Assembly: GCF_900112025.1 (NCBI RefSeq)
Contig: NZ_FOKL01000013.1
Location: 58,909-122,908 of the forward strand
DNA from: Janthinobacterium sp. 344
GTDB taxonomy: Bacteria; Pseudomonadota; Gammaproteobacteria; Burkholderiales; Burkholderiaceae_D
Reading direction: 5' to 3'
Length of the DNA: 64,000 bases
In this document: one piece after another, positions 48,251 through 57,483 of the stretch
Numbering within the stretch: position 1 is the stretch's first letter
How the letters are laid out: the number at the start of each line of letters is the position of its first letter
Notes under the pieces: generated by a model
The model's input: the letters and a program-made list of their open reading frames with translations, nothing else
Told to the model about the DNA's origin: nothing
The model's database searches: none
Made by a program: the position numbers and the translations under genes

Positions 48251-49153
48251 CTAGCGCGCCGCGATGGCGTTGCTGCGGTATGGCGGCAAGGCGTCCACGC
48301 TGACGCCCTTGCTGCGCGCGTACAGCGGCAGCACTTGCGCCATGTGGCTGTTCATCTGCGAGATGCGATCCTTGCCCGACGGGTGCGTCGAGAGGAATTC
48401 CGGCGGCGCGCCCTTGCTCACGGCGGCCATCTTCTGCCACAGCACCACGCCGGCGCGCGGGTCGAAACCGGCGCGCGCGGCCAGGTCCATGCCGATCAAG
48501 TCCGCTTCGCGCTCGTCGTCGCGCGAGAACTTCAGCATCACGCCCTGCGCCGCCATGTTGGTGGCGGTGCTGGTGATGTTCGGATCGACGCCGAGCCAGG
48601 CCGACAGTCCGGCGCCCACCAGCTTCGAGCCGACGGCCGCCAGGTTGCCCTTGCCGGCCTGCGCCTGCGAGTGTTCGCGCAGCGCGTGCGAAATTTCATG
48701 GCCCATGACGACGGCCACTTCATCGTCGGTCAGGTTCAGCTTGGTGATGATGCCGCTGTAAAAAGCGATCTGCCCGCCCGGCATGCAAAAGGCGTTGACC
48801 TGGTCGGAATTGAGCAGGTTGATCTGCCAGTTCCAGCTGGCCGCCGCCTCGTTCCAGCGCGTGGCGAACGGGATGATGCGCTGGGCGATGGCGCGCAGGC
48901 GTCTCACTTGCGGGTCGCTGTCGGGCACCAGGGCATTTTTTTCCTTCGCCTCGTTGACCAGCTGCGCATATTGCTGCTTCGATTGTTCATTGAAATCGGC
49001 GCCGCCGGCAAAGATGCGCGAGGTCGACAAGGGACGTACCTTGATGCCATCCTGCACCGTCGCCTGCTGGGCGACGGCCGATAGCGGCGCCAGCGCGGTG
49101 GCCGCGCACAGGCTGGCCAGCGCGGCGTAATGTTTAAGGGATATTGGTGCCAT
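48251..49153 (-). CDS. M48-family periplasmic metalloprotease
   Basis: A 300-residue zinc protease with a signal peptide (AALASLCAATALAPLSAVAQ). The zinc motif is VVMGHEISHALREHSQAQ near residue 150, with the third ligand in DDEREADLIGMDLAARAGFD, and FCMPGGQIAFYSGIITKLN just before. The C-terminal FLSTHPSGKDRISQMN completes the M48C type (YcaL/LoiP-like). It is probably a periplasmic quality-control protease. It overlaps the end of the transporter gene by 20 bases. Confidence 0.92.
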   Translation of the reverse strand: MAPISLKHYAALASLCAATALAPLSAVAQQATVQDGIKVRPLSTSRIFAGGADFNEQSKQQYAQLVNEAKEKNALVPDSDPQVRRLRAIAQRIIPFATRWNEAAASWNWQINLLNSDQVNAFCMPGGQIAFYSGIITKLNLTDDEVAVVMGHEISHALREHSQAQAGKGNLAAVGSKLVGAGLSAWLGVDPNITSTATNMAAQGVMLKFSRDDEREADLIGMDLAARAGFDPRAGVVLWQKMAAVSKGAPPEFLSTHPSGKDRISQMNSHMAQVLPLYARSKGVSVDALPPYRSNAIAAR

Positions 49154-50393
49154 TGGCAGACCTCCATGGAGCGATTTTAGGCAGCATCATCATGGCCGGG
49201 AAGGCCAGGAAGAAGCACACGATGAAAAAAGAAAACCAGCCCAGCTCGGCGACGAGGAAGCCCACCGAGGCATTGATCAGGGTGCGCGGCACGGCGCTCA
49301 GGCTGGAAAACAGGGCATATTGCGTGGCTGTATAGCGCGGGTCCGTAGTGCGCGACAGGAACGCGACAAAGGCGGCCGCGCCCAGGCCCAGGCTGGCGAA
49401 TGCTTCAAAGCCGATCACGGCGCTGAGCAGCATGGTATTCGGCCCCACCTGCGCCAGCCAGGCGAAACCCAGAATCGCGATCGCCTGCAGCGCGCCGAAG
49501 ACCCACAGACCCCGGTTGATGCCCAGCTTGAGCATCCACACGCCGCCCACCACGCCGCCGGCCAGGCTGGCCCAGAATCCCGTGGTATTGGCGGCCAGGC
49601 CGATCTGCGTCATGGAAAAACCCAGGTCGAGATAAAACTTCGTCGCCAGCGCCGTGGCCATGCTGTCGCCGATTTTGTAGAGTAGTACGAAGGCGAGAAT
49701 CCACATTGCGCTACGCCAACCATCGCGCGCGATGAATTCCTGGAAGGGCAAAATGATCGCTTCGCGCATGGTCTTCGGCGGCGAGCCGTATACGGTGGGT
49801 TCCTTGATCAGCAAGGTGCAGACCAAGCCCGGCAGCATGAAGGCGGCCGTGATCCAGAAGACGGGCTGCCACGGCATGCGGTCGGCCAGGATCAGCGACA
49901 GCGCGCCCGGCACCATGCCCGCCACTTTATAGGCGTTGACGATGACGGCGGCGCCCAGGCCCTGCTCGTTATCGCTGAGGATTTCGCGCCGGTAGGCGTC
50001 GATGACGATGTCCTGGCTGGCCGACAGAAAGGCCACGCCGCCGGCAGCGGCCGCGATCAGGCCGATCTGCGTGAGCGGATCGAGCATGCCCATGGCGCCG
50101 ATGGAAAAGAACAGCGCCACTTGCGTGAGCGCCATCCAGCCGCGCCGGCGTCCCAGTCCCAGGATGCGGTAGCGGTCCATCAGGGGCGCCCACAGGAATT
50201 TCCAGATGTAGGGAAACTGCACCAGGGCGAACAGCCCCAGCGCCTTGACATTCAGGCCCGACTTGGCCAGCCATGCTTGCAGCAGGTACAGCAGGATGAA
50301 CAGGGGCAGGCCGGAACTGAAGCCCAGCACCAGCACGGCCAGCATGCGGCCGTTGGCGTAGCTACGCCAGCCTGGCGCCGGGATTGTGGTCAT
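49134..50393 (-). CDS. AmpG-like major facilitator transporter
   Basis: A 419-residue membrane protein with about 12 helices. ASGLPLFILLYLLQAWL-type sequence (here LGFSSGLPLFILLYLLQAWL), FPYIWKFLWAPLMDRY and LSASQDIVIDAYRREIL are typical of AmpG muropeptide (anhydromuropeptide) permeases. It would return cell-wall fragments to the cytoplasm. The ATG at 50393 overlaps the metW stop codon by one base (TGATG), so I chose it over the preceding TTG. Confidence 0.9.
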   Translation of the reverse strand: MTTIPAPGWRSYANGRMLAVLVLGFSSGLPLFILLYLLQAWLAKSGLNVKALGLFALVQFPYIWKFLWAPLMDRYRILGLGRRRGWMALTQVALFFSIGAMGMLDPLTQIGLIAAAAGGVAFLSASQDIVIDAYRREILSDNEQGLGAAVIVNAYKVAGMVPGALSLILADRMPWQPVFWITAAFMLPGLVCTLLIKEPTVYGSPPKTMREAIILPFQEFIARDGWRSAMWILAFVLLYKIGDSMATALATKFYLDLGFSMTQIGLAANTTGFWASLAGGVVGGVWMLKLGINRGLWVFGALQAIAILGFAWLAQVGPNTMLLSAVIGFEAFASLGLGAAAFVAFLSRTTDPRYTATQYALFSSLSAVPRTLINASVGFLVAELGWFSFFIVCFFLAFPAMMMLPKIAPWRSANGTNIP

Positions 50394-51004
50394 CAATGCA
50401 CCGCTTTTTTACGCAGGCGGAAGACGGCCAGGTCGCCGCGCAGGTTGGGCAGCACGGAGACCATCCGGCCTTCGGCCAGGGCCACGCATTCGATCACTTC
50501 CAGGCCGCATTCCTCGGCCAGTTCGCGGAAATCATTGATCGTCGCGCAGCGCACGTTGGGCGTGTCGTACCACTGGTAAGGCAGCGATTTCGACACGGGC
50601 ATGCGCCCTTTCAGCAGCGACACGCGGTGCGGCCAGTAGGCGAAGTTGGGGAACGAGACGATGGCCTCGGCACCCACGCGCACGATATCGCGCAGCAGCG
50701 GCTCGACCTGCTTCATCATCTGCAGCGAGGACAGGCACAGCACCGTGTCGAAGCTGTTGTCGCCGAAGATCGCCAGTCCCTTTTCCATGTCCTGCTGGAT
50801 CACGTTGACGCCGCGCCGGGTGCTCGCCAGCACCTTGTCGTCGGCGATCTCGATGCCATAACCGCTGCACTCCTTGTCACTTTGCAGATACTCGAGCATC
50901 ACGCCGTCGCCGCAGCCCACGTCCAGCACATGCGCGTTGTCCGGCACCCAGTGGGCGATGAAGGCCAGGTCGGGGCGCAGCGCGCTCAATTCGTCAAACG
51001 TCAT
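50393..51004 (-). CDS. metW: Methionine biosynthesis protein MetW
   Basis: A 203-residue class I methyltransferase-fold protein. The SAM motif is HVLDVGCGDGVMLEYLQSDK near residue 25 and the family-specific region is SFPNFAYWPHRVSLLKGRMP near residue 118. MetW partners with MetX for homoserine acylation in many proteobacteria and can be needed for its activity. It overlaps metX in ATGA. Confidence 0.95.
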   Translation of the reverse strand: MTFDELSALRPDLAFIAHWVPDNAHVLDVGCGDGVMLEYLQSDKECSGYGIEIADDKVLASTRRGVNVIQQDMEKGLAIFGDNSFDTVLCLSSLQMMKQVEPLLRDIVRVGAEAIVSFPNFAYWPHRVSLLKGRMPVSKSLPYQWYDTPNVRCATINDFRELAEECGLEVIECVALAEGRMVSVLPNLRGDLAVFRLRKKAVH

Positions 51005-52200
51005 GCGATCTCCTTCGCGCCCTGGCGGACGGCGGTGTTCTGTACTGTGGCGGGCGCGCCCGCGGCGATGTCATTCCATACCTGGCCGTAGTAGGCGCGC
51101 ACCATGTTCATGTAGCGCGGATCCTCCAGCAAAAAGGCGTCGTGGCCGTGCGGCGCGTCGATCTCGGCATACGTGACCTGGCGGCGGTTGCACACCAGCG
51201 CTTCGACGATTTCTCGGCTGCGCTCGGGCGAAAAGCGCCAGTCGGTGGAGAACGAGGCAAGGAAGAACTTGGCCTTCGTGCCCGACAGGGCCTTGGCCAG
51301 GTCGCCGCCATGCGCGCGCGCCGGGTCGAAATAGTCGAGCGCCTTGGTGATCAGCAGGTAGGTGTTGGCGTCGAAGTATTCGGAGAACTTGTCGCCCTGG
51401 TAGCGCAGATACGATTCGATCTCGAAATCGATGCCGAAGCCGAATTTGTAGTCGCCCGTCTGCGCCGCGTCGCGCAGCTTGCGGCCGAATTTCTCGGCCA
51501 TGTCGTCGTTCGACAGATACGTGATGTGGCCCACCATGCGCGCCACGCGCAAGCCGTTCTTCGGCACCACGCCGTGCGCATAGAAGTCGCCGCCGCGGTA
51601 ATCGGGATCGGACAGGATGGCCTGGCGCGCCACGTCGTTGAAGGCGATATTTTGCGCCGACAGCTTGGCCGTGGAGGCGATCACCACGCAGTGGCGCAGC
51701 CGCTCGGGAAACATGATGCTCCAGGCCAGCGCCTGCATGCCGCCCAGCGATCCGCCCATCACGGCGGCGAACTGGGTGATGCCCAGCTCGTTGGCCAGGC
51801 GCGCCTGCGCGCTGACCCAGTCTTCCACCGTGACGACGGGGAAGCTGGCGCCATACGGCTTGCCGGTGGCGGGATTGGTATGCATCGGGCCCGTCGAGCC
51901 GAAGCAGGAACCGAGGTTGTTGACGCCGATGACAAAGAATTTATTGGTGTCGAGCGGCTTGCCGGGACCGACCATATTGTCCCACCAGCCCGTGCTCTTC
52001 GGTTCGTCCGCGTAGACGCCGGCCACGTGGTGCGAGGCGTTCAGGGCGTGGCAGACCAGCACCGCGTTCGATTTGTCGGCGTTCAGGGTGCCGTAGGTTT
52101 CATACATCAACATATAGTCCTGCAGCGAGGCGCCGCTTTGCAGCTGCAGGGGTTCCGCAAAATACATGGTTTGCGGCGAAACGATTCCAATGGATGACAT
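51001..52200 (-). CDS. metX: Homoserine O-acyltransferase
   Basis: Alpha/beta-hydrolase enzyme acylating homoserine in the first committed step of methionine synthesis. The 399-residue product has YETYGTLNADKSNAVLVCHA, the nucleophile serine in VMGGSLGGMQALAWSIMFPE near residue 153, and the C-terminal acid and histidine (FSTDWRFSPERSREI, DAPHGHDAFLLED). Whether acetyl or succinyl is used cannot be read by eye; pairing with MetW favours succinyl. The start at 52200 gives MSSIGIVSPQTMYF. No Shine-Dalgarno sequence is visible, but hairpins precede it. Confidence 0.95.
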   Translation of the reverse strand: MSSIGIVSPQTMYFAEPLQLQSGASLQDYMLMYETYGTLNADKSNAVLVCHALNASHHVAGVYADEPKSTGWWDNMVGPGKPLDTNKFFVIGVNNLGSCFGSTGPMHTNPATGKPYGASFPVVTVEDWVSAQARLANELGITQFAAVMGGSLGGMQALAWSIMFPERLRHCVVIASTAKLSAQNIAFNDVARQAILSDPDYRGGDFYAHGVVPKNGLRVARMVGHITYLSNDDMAEKFGRKLRDAAQTGDYKFGFGIDFEIESYLRYQGDKFSEYFDANTYLLITKALDYFDPARAHGGDLAKALSGTKAKFFLASFSTDWRFSPERSREIVEALVCNRRQVTYAEIDAPHGHDAFLLEDPRYMNMVRAYYGQVWNDIAAGAPATVQNTAVRQGAKEIA

Positions 52201-52246
52201 GTGTGTCGGTTTATAAAAGGGGGGCGGCCCCACGGGCCATGGTCGA

Positions 52247-52273
52247 TGCAGCACCGCGATGATAGGTGCTGCA
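52247..52273 (-). promoter_or_regulatory. Hairpin upstream of metX
   Basis: TGCAGCACC and GGTGCTGCA form a perfect nine-base stem with a nine-base loop, about 47 bases upstream of the metX start. A second weaker stem (GGCC..GGGCC) lies between it and the start codon. Possible leader structure; no known riboswitch was recognised. Confidence 0.35.
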
Positions 52274-52280
52274 ACTTTAA

Positions 52281-52319
52281 CACCAGGACACATCATGCCG
52301 CGCGCGATGTGTCCTGGTG
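52281..52319 (-). terminator. Large stem-loop behind ptsI
   Basis: CACCAGGACACATC and GATGTGTCCTGGTG form a perfect 14-base stem with an 11-base loop, starting 15 bases after the ptsI stop codon. The following sequence (TTAAAGTT on the minus strand) is a poor T tract, so it may be a weak terminator or an mRNA-end stabilising structure. Confidence 0.6.
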
Positions 52320-52333
52320 CCTACGGTGACAGT

Positions 52334-54076
52334 TTACATGAGCTGAAGTTGATGGACAGCTTCCGCGATCACATTTGGTTCCATCGAGCGCATAATTTTG
52401 CGCATTTGTGGTGCGATCAGCCCCAGGTCGCTGTTGAGGATCTCTTGCTTGACCGCCAACAGCTGCGCCGGGTGCATGGAAAACTCGCGCAGTCCCATGC
52501 CCAGCAGCAAGCGCGTGAGCTTCACGTCGCCCGCCATCTCGCCGCAGACGGCCACGTCGATGCCCGCCTTGTGGCCGGCGGCGATCGTCATGGAGATCAG
52601 CTGCAGCACGGCCGGATGCAGCGGATTGTACAAATGCGCCACTTCGTAATCGACCCGGTCGATGGCCAAGGTGTACTGGATCAGGTCATTCGTGCCGATC
52701 GACAGGAAGTCCATGCGCTTGACGAACATGGGCAGGGCCAGCGCGGCGGCGGGAATCTCGATCATGGCGCCCACTTCGACTTCGTCGTCGAACTTGACGC
52801 CTTCCTCGCGCAGGCTGGCCTTCGCCTGCGCGATCATGGCCAGCGACTGGTCGATCTCGAACGCATGCGCCAGCATGGGAATCAGGATGCGCACCTTGCC
52901 AAAGGCGGAGGCGCGCAGGATGGCGCGCAGCTGGGTCAGGAACAGTTGCGGCTCGGCCAGGCAATAGCGGATGGCGCGCAAGCCCAGGGCGGGATTCAAG
53001 GCCGTATGGTCCGACTGGTCGAGCGGCTTGTCGGCGCCGATGTCGAGCGTGCGGATCGTCACGACACGGCCCTTCATCGACTGCACCGTGTTGCGGTAGG
53101 CCTCGAACTGCTCGTCCTCGGTGGGGATCTTGTGGGCGCGGCCCATGAACAGGAATTCGGAGCGGAACAGGCCCACGCCGCTGGCGCCCGACTCCAGCGC
53201 AAACGCGCAATCCTCGGGCAATTCGATATTCGCCAGCAGGGTGATGGGCGTGCCGCACTTGGTGACGGCCGGCGTCTTTTTCAGCTTGCCCAGTTTTTTG
53301 CGCGCGCGCTGCATGGCCGTCTGGCGCTCGCGGTACTGCTCCAGCACCAGGGCGCTGGGGTTGGCGATGACCACGCCGGCGTCGCCATCGATGATCAGCC
53401 AGTCATCCTGGTCGATCAGCATCGACGCCTGCGACATGCCGACGGCGGCCGGAATGTCCAGGCTGCGCGCGACGATGGCCGTGTGCGAGTTCTGCCCGCC
53501 CACGTCGGTAATGAAACCGATGAAGGAGCGGTCGCGGAACTGCAGCATGTCGGCCGGCGAAATGTCGTGCGCGACGACGATCATCTGCGCCATCAATTCA
53601 TCTTCGGCGGCCGCCTTGGGCAGCAGCTGTTGCGTGCCCAGCAAGACTTTCAGCACGCGTTCGGCCACCTGCTGGATGTCGGCCTTGCGCTCGCGCAAAT
53701 ACGGGTCTTCGATTTCGTCGAACTGCGCCGACAATTCATCGATCTGCGTCAGCAGCGCCCATTCGGCGTTGTAATGGCGCTTGCGGATGATGTCGAGCGG
53801 GGCCTCGGAAATCATCGGGTCGGAGAGGATCAGCGCATGCACGTCGATGAAGGCGCCCAGCTCCGTGGGCGCATCCTTGGGCAGCTCGTTCCACAGGGTT
53901 TGCAGTTCCTTGTGGACGGTGGCGATGGCGCTTTGCAGGCGCTGGACTTCCGCCTCGATCTGCTCCTGGGCAACCAGGTAATGTTTGACGTCAAGGGCGG
54001 CCGGCGCCAGCAGATGCGCGCGGCCGATGGCGATGCCGCGGGAAACCGGGATGCCGTGGAGCGTGAAGGATGCCAT
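52334..54076 (-). CDS. ptsI: Phosphoenolpyruvate-protein phosphotransferase, enzyme I
   Basis: Enzyme I of the PTS, passing phosphate from PEP to HPr. The 580-residue product starts MASFTLHGIPVSRGIAIGRA, has the phospho-histidine in VGGQNSHTAIVARSLDIPAA near residue 197, and the PEP-binding part with GLFRSEFLFMGR and IPMLAHAFEIDQ, CGEMAGD. It follows ptsH and an EIIA(Man) gene. No EIIB or EIIC lies nearby, so the system is probably regulatory in the main. Confidence 0.96.
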   Translation of the reverse strand: MASFTLHGIPVSRGIAIGRAHLLAPAALDVKHYLVAQEQIEAEVQRLQSAIATVHKELQTLWNELPKDAPTELGAFIDVHALILSDPMISEAPLDIIRKRHYNAEWALLTQIDELSAQFDEIEDPYLRERKADIQQVAERVLKVLLGTQQLLPKAAAEDELMAQMIVVAHDISPADMLQFRDRSFIGFITDVGGQNSHTAIVARSLDIPAAVGMSQASMLIDQDDWLIIDGDAGVVIANPSALVLEQYRERQTAMQRARKKLGKLKKTPAVTKCGTPITLLANIELPEDCAFALESGASGVGLFRSEFLFMGRAHKIPTEDEQFEAYRNTVQSMKGRVVTIRTLDIGADKPLDQSDHTALNPALGLRAIRYCLAEPQLFLTQLRAILRASAFGKVRILIPMLAHAFEIDQSLAMIAQAKASLREEGVKFDDEVEVGAMIEIPAAALALPMFVKRMDFLSIGTNDLIQYTLAIDRVDYEVAHLYNPLHPAVLQLISMTIAAGHKAGIDVAVCGEMAGDVKLTRLLLGMGLREFSMHPAQLLAVKQEILNSDLGLIAPQMRKIMRSMEPNVIAEAVHQLQLM

Positions 54077-54120
54077 GGGTTGACCTGTCGGAATGCGGCT
54101 GCGGCTGCGTTCGGCGGACA

Positions 54121-54390
54121 TTACTCGCCTTCGCCAAACCTGTCATTAATCAGGGCGGTGAGCGCATCGACACATGCCTGCTCATCATCGCCGTCAGCTT
54201 CCAGGGTCACTTTCGCGCCCTTGCCGGCGGCCAGCATCATCACGCCCATGATGGACTTGGCGTTGATGCGGCGCGCGTTGCGGGTCAGCCAGACGTCGCT
54301 CTTGAACTTGGCGGCCAACTGGGTAAATTTAGCGGAAGCGCGTGCGTGCAGTCCCAGCTTGTTGATGATTTCGAGTTCTTTTTGAATCAT
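54121..54390 (-). CDS. ptsH: Phosphocarrier protein HPr
   Basis: An 89-residue HPr. His15 lies in KLGLHARASAKF, and Ser46 in INAKSIMGVMML is the site for HPr kinase in organisms that have it. The start is the ATG at 54390, giving MIQKELEIINKLGLHARASA. It lies between the EIIA(Man) gene and ptsI. Keeping both phosphorylation sites suggests a regulatory role through HPr. Confidence 0.96.
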   Translation of the reverse strand: MIQKELEIINKLGLHARASAKFTQLAAKFKSDVWLTRNARRINAKSIMGVMMLAAGKGAKVTLEADGDDEQACVDALTALINDRFGEGE

Positions 54391-54481
54391 TTTTATATAG
54401 TCTTTATCCCTGAATGCACTGCGCTGATGACAATCTTGGCCTATACCACCCGCCGCCTCCAGGGCGGCGGCCTTGCACTTC

Positions 54482-54886
54482 CTACTCGCCCACGCGAATA
54501 CGGTTATCCACGCGCACGGCGCCGCTTTGCGCGCCGGCCAGGGCCATCTCCACCACCACGTCGAGCGAGTCGCGGCGGTAGGTGATGGCGCGCAGCAGCA
54601 TCGGCAGGCTGATGCCGGCGATGACTTCCACGCGTCCCGCATCGGCCAGCTTGTTGCAGCAGTTCGATGGCGTACCGCCCTTCACGTCCGTAATGACCAG
54701 CACGCCGGAACCATCGTCGAGGCGGCAGATGGCTTCCGAGGCCAGCTTTTGCACTTCGGCCAGGTCCTGGTCGGCGACGACGTCGATGGCTTCAAAGCGT
54801 TCCGTTGGCCCGCGAAACACATGCGCGCAGGCGGCGATGAATGCCTGCCCCAGCGGTGCGTGTGTCATGAGCAAAATCCCTACCAT
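54482..54886 (-). CDS. PTS EIIA component, mannose/fructose type
   Basis: A 134-residue EIIA(Man)-type domain. It starts MVGILLMTHAPLGQAFIAAC with the phospho-histidine at position 9, and VLVITDVKGGTPSNCCNKLA near residue 62 is the other family hallmark. An ATG two codons earlier (54892) is equally possible; AAGG lies upstream of both. There is no attached EIIB or EIIC, so it likely acts as a regulatory phosphate acceptor, as in other betaproteobacteria with an EIIA-HPr-EI cluster next to gshB. Confidence 0.93.
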   Translation of the reverse strand: MVGILLMTHAPLGQAFIAACAHVFRGPTERFEAIDVVADQDLAEVQKLASEAICRLDDGSGVLVITDVKGGTPSNCCNKLADAGRVEVIAGISLPMLLRAITYRRDSLDVVVEMALAGAQSGAVRVDNRIRVGE

Positions 54887-54920
54887 ATGCATTTACCTTG
54901 TTATTGTTACCTGGCGCCGC

Positions 54921-55877
54921 TTAGCGCTGCTGCGTCTGCGCAACGCCATGTTCGACGGCGTCGATAAACATGGCGGCCACGTCGAACCCGGTCTGCTGCA
55001 TGATTTCCTGGAAGCAGGTCGGGCTGGTGACATTGACTTCCGTCAGATAGTCGCCGATCACGTCCAATCCTACCAGCATCAGGCCGCGCGCGGCCAGGAT
55101 CGGGCCCAGCTTTTCAGCGATTTCCAGGTCGCGCGCCGTCAAGGGCTGCGCCACGCCCGTGCCGCCGGCGGCCAGGTTGCCGCGCACTTCGCCCGCTTGC
55201 GGGATGCGCGCCAGCGAAAACGGCACCGGCTTGCCGCCGATGACGAGGATGCGCTTGTCGCCCTTGACGATGTCGGCGATGAAACGCTGCGCCATGATGG
55301 TCTGCGCGCCATTCTCGCTCAAGGTCTCGATGATGGCGCCCAGGTTCAGGCCGTCTGCCTTGACGCGGAAGATGCCCGTGCCGCCCATGCCGTCGAGCGG
55401 CTTGAAGATGACGTCCTGGTGCTTGGCGTGGAAGGCGCGCAGGCGCGCTTCGTCCGACGTCACCAGGGTCGGCGACGTGAATTCGGAAAACTGCGCGATG
55501 GCCAGCTTTTCATTGTTGTCGCGGATGGCGGACGGCTTGTTGAACACGCAGGCGCCCTGTTTTTCCGCCAGTTCCAGCAGATAGGTGCCGTACACGTATT
55601 CCATGTCGAACGGCGGGTCCTTGCGCTCGATGATGGCATCCAGCACCGACAGGCGCACTTCCTCGGTGGAGACGACCTTGTACCAGTCGTGCGCGTCGCC
55701 CGTCAGCGCGATGTGCTTGACCCGTGCCGTGACGATGCCCTCTTCCAGCGCCATGTCCTTCTGCTCGAAGGCGTACACGGCGTGGCCGCGCCTGGCCGCT
55801 TCGCGCATCATGGCGAAGGTGGAATCTTTGTAAGTCTTGAAGCCTGCCAGCGGGTCGGCAAGGAATGCAATTTTCAT
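54921..55877 (-). CDS. gshB: Glutathione synthase
   Basis: ATP-grasp enzyme joining gamma-glutamylcysteine and glycine. The 318-residue product begins MKIAFLADPLAGFKTYKDST and has KPLDGMGGTGIFRVKADGLN near residue 150, GDKRILVIGGKPVPFSLARI, GEVRGNLAAGGTGVAQPLTA, and VGLDVIGDYLTEVNVTSPTC. The start is the ATG at 55877; the open extension to 56051 runs into gshA. It lies 94 bases after gshA. Confidence 0.96.
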   Translation of the reverse strand: MKIAFLADPLAGFKTYKDSTFAMMREAARRGHAVYAFEQKDMALEEGIVTARVKHIALTGDAHDWYKVVSTEEVRLSVLDAIIERKDPPFDMEYVYGTYLLELAEKQGACVFNKPSAIRDNNEKLAIAQFSEFTSPTLVTSDEARLRAFHAKHQDVIFKPLDGMGGTGIFRVKADGLNLGAIIETLSENGAQTIMAQRFIADIVKGDKRILVIGGKPVPFSLARIPQAGEVRGNLAAGGTGVAQPLTARDLEIAEKLGPILAARGLMLVGLDVIGDYLTEVNVTSPTCFQEIMQQTGFDVAAMFIDAVEHGVAQTQQR

Positions 55878-55971
55878 GAGTCGGTCCAATCGGGGTGCCT
55901 GGGTAATGCCTGATTCTAGCCGAGATCGCCAAGCGGGGTTTCCACCCCGCCCGGCAAACCCCATTGATGGC

Positions 55972-57270
55972 TCAATACACCTCGGGATTCGGGTCCGTGC
56001 GCTCCATTTCCAGCGACGCGGCCAGCAGGGCCAGGCGCGCCACCACGCCATACACGTAGAAGCGGTTCGGCGCGGCCGTGCCCGGCTTGGCCTTCAAGTC
56101 CGGCACGGCATGCTGCTGGGCAAATGCCAGCGGCACGTACTGCGAACCGGGCGCGTTCAGGTTCTGGTCCACGCCACGCTCCGCGTGCACGCGGTAGAAG
56201 CCGCCCACCACATAGCGGTCGATCATGTAGACGACAGGCTCGGCCACGGCATCCTTGATGCTTTCAAAGGTCGGCACGCCTTCCTGGATGATCACGTCCG
56301 TGACGACTTTGCCATCCTTGACGATGGACATCTTGTCGCGCTGCTTGCGCGACAAGTCGCGCACTTCGCTGGCGTCGCGCACCGTCATGATGCCCGTGCC
56401 ATACGTGCCCGCATCGGGCTTGACGATGACAAACGGCTTTTCCTTGATGCCGTATTCCTTGTATTTCTTGCGGATCTTCGCCAGCAGCACGTCGACGCTG
56501 GCGGCCAGCGCGTCTTCGCCCTCGCCTTCCTGGAAGTTGACGTCGCTGCACTTGGCGTGGAAGGGGTTGAGCATCCACGGATCGACATCGATCATCTTGC
56601 CGAATTTTTTCACCACTTCATCGTAGGCCGTGTAGTGGTTGCTCTTGCGGCGCAAGGCCCAGCCCGCATGCAAGGGCGGCAGCAGGCTTTGCTCATGGAT
56701 ATTTTGCAAGATGTCGGGAATACCGTCCGACAAGTCGTTATTCAGCAGGATCGTGCACGGATCGAAATCCTTCAAGCCCAGGCGGCGGCCATTGTTCAGG
56801 CGCACGAGGGGTTCGATGACGAGCATGTTGCCATCTGGCAGCGCCAACGGTGTCGGCTGGGTAATCTCGGGCGACCAGGAGCCGAAGCGCACGTGCAGCC
56901 CCGTCTGGCGGAAGATCTGCATCAGGCGCGCCACGTTCTGCAGGTATTGCGGCGTGGTGTTGTGCAATTCCGGCACGATCAGCAGGTTGCGGGCGTCCGG
57001 ACAATACTTGTCGATGGCGGCCATGGCCGCCTGCACGGACAGGGGCAGCATTTCCGTGGCCAGGTTGTGGAAGCCGCCCGGGAACAGGTTGGTATCGACA
57101 GGGGCCAGCTTGTAGCCGGCATTGCGCAAGTCTACCGAGCAATAGAAAGGCGGCGTGTGCTCTTGCCACTCCATGCGAAACCAGCGCTCAATGGCCGGCG
57201 TCGCGGCCAGAATCTTTTTTTCGAGGTCGAGCAGCGGTCCGGTCAGGGCCGTGACGAGATGGGGAACCAT
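55972..57270 (-). CDS. gshA: Glutamate--cysteine ligase, GshA type
   Basis: Catalyses the first step of glutathione synthesis. The 432-residue product belongs to the distinct proteobacterial GshA family (PF08886 type), not the E. coli-type enzyme: KPDAGTYGTGIMTVRDASEV near residue 290, NPFHAKCSDVNFQEGEGEDA near residue 233, and LLNNDLSDGIPDIL are characteristic. It heads the gshA-gshB-EIIA-ptsH-ptsI run. Confidence 0.93.
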   Translation of the reverse strand: MVPHLVTALTGPLLDLEKKILAATPAIERWFRMEWQEHTPPFYCSVDLRNAGYKLAPVDTNLFPGGFHNLATEMLPLSVQAAMAAIDKYCPDARNLLIVPELHNTTPQYLQNVARLMQIFRQTGLHVRFGSWSPEITQPTPLALPDGNMLVIEPLVRLNNGRRLGLKDFDPCTILLNNDLSDGIPDILQNIHEQSLLPPLHAGWALRRKSNHYTAYDEVVKKFGKMIDVDPWMLNPFHAKCSDVNFQEGEGEDALAASVDVLLAKIRKKYKEYGIKEKPFVIVKPDAGTYGTGIMTVRDASEVRDLSRKQRDKMSIVKDGKVVTDVIIQEGVPTFESIKDAVAEPVVYMIDRYVVGGFYRVHAERGVDQNLNAPGSQYVPLAFAQQHAVPDLKAKPGTAAPNRFYVYGVVARLALLAASLEMERTDPNPEVY

Positions 57271-57395
57271 AGTTACATCCTTAAATTATGTGCAGTATTC
57301 AAAAAAGCACACAGAACTGCTGACTATATTACCGTGTAAGTACCCCAAATCGGGGCAAAAGCCTTGTTTTAAAGACCTTTTCCATTCCCATAACG

Positions 57396-57425
57396 AAAAA
57401 AAGGCACCTCAATGAGGCGCCTTTT
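57396..57425 (-). terminator. Intrinsic terminator behind amtB
   Basis: Read leftward, GGCGCCTCA and TGAGGTGCC form a stem (one mismatch) followed by seven Ts. It lies 59 bases beyond the amtB stop codon and also faces the gshA promoter side. Confidence 0.83.
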
Positions 57426-57483
57426 CAAGCAAAACAACGCCGGCACGGTGCGCCGGGGCGCCACCGGGCCGGAAAATTAACAC

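Noticed and set aside
52259..54385. Long plus-strand frame opposite ptsI
   Set aside because: ptsI has all family motifs in the other strand; the reverse frame has none.
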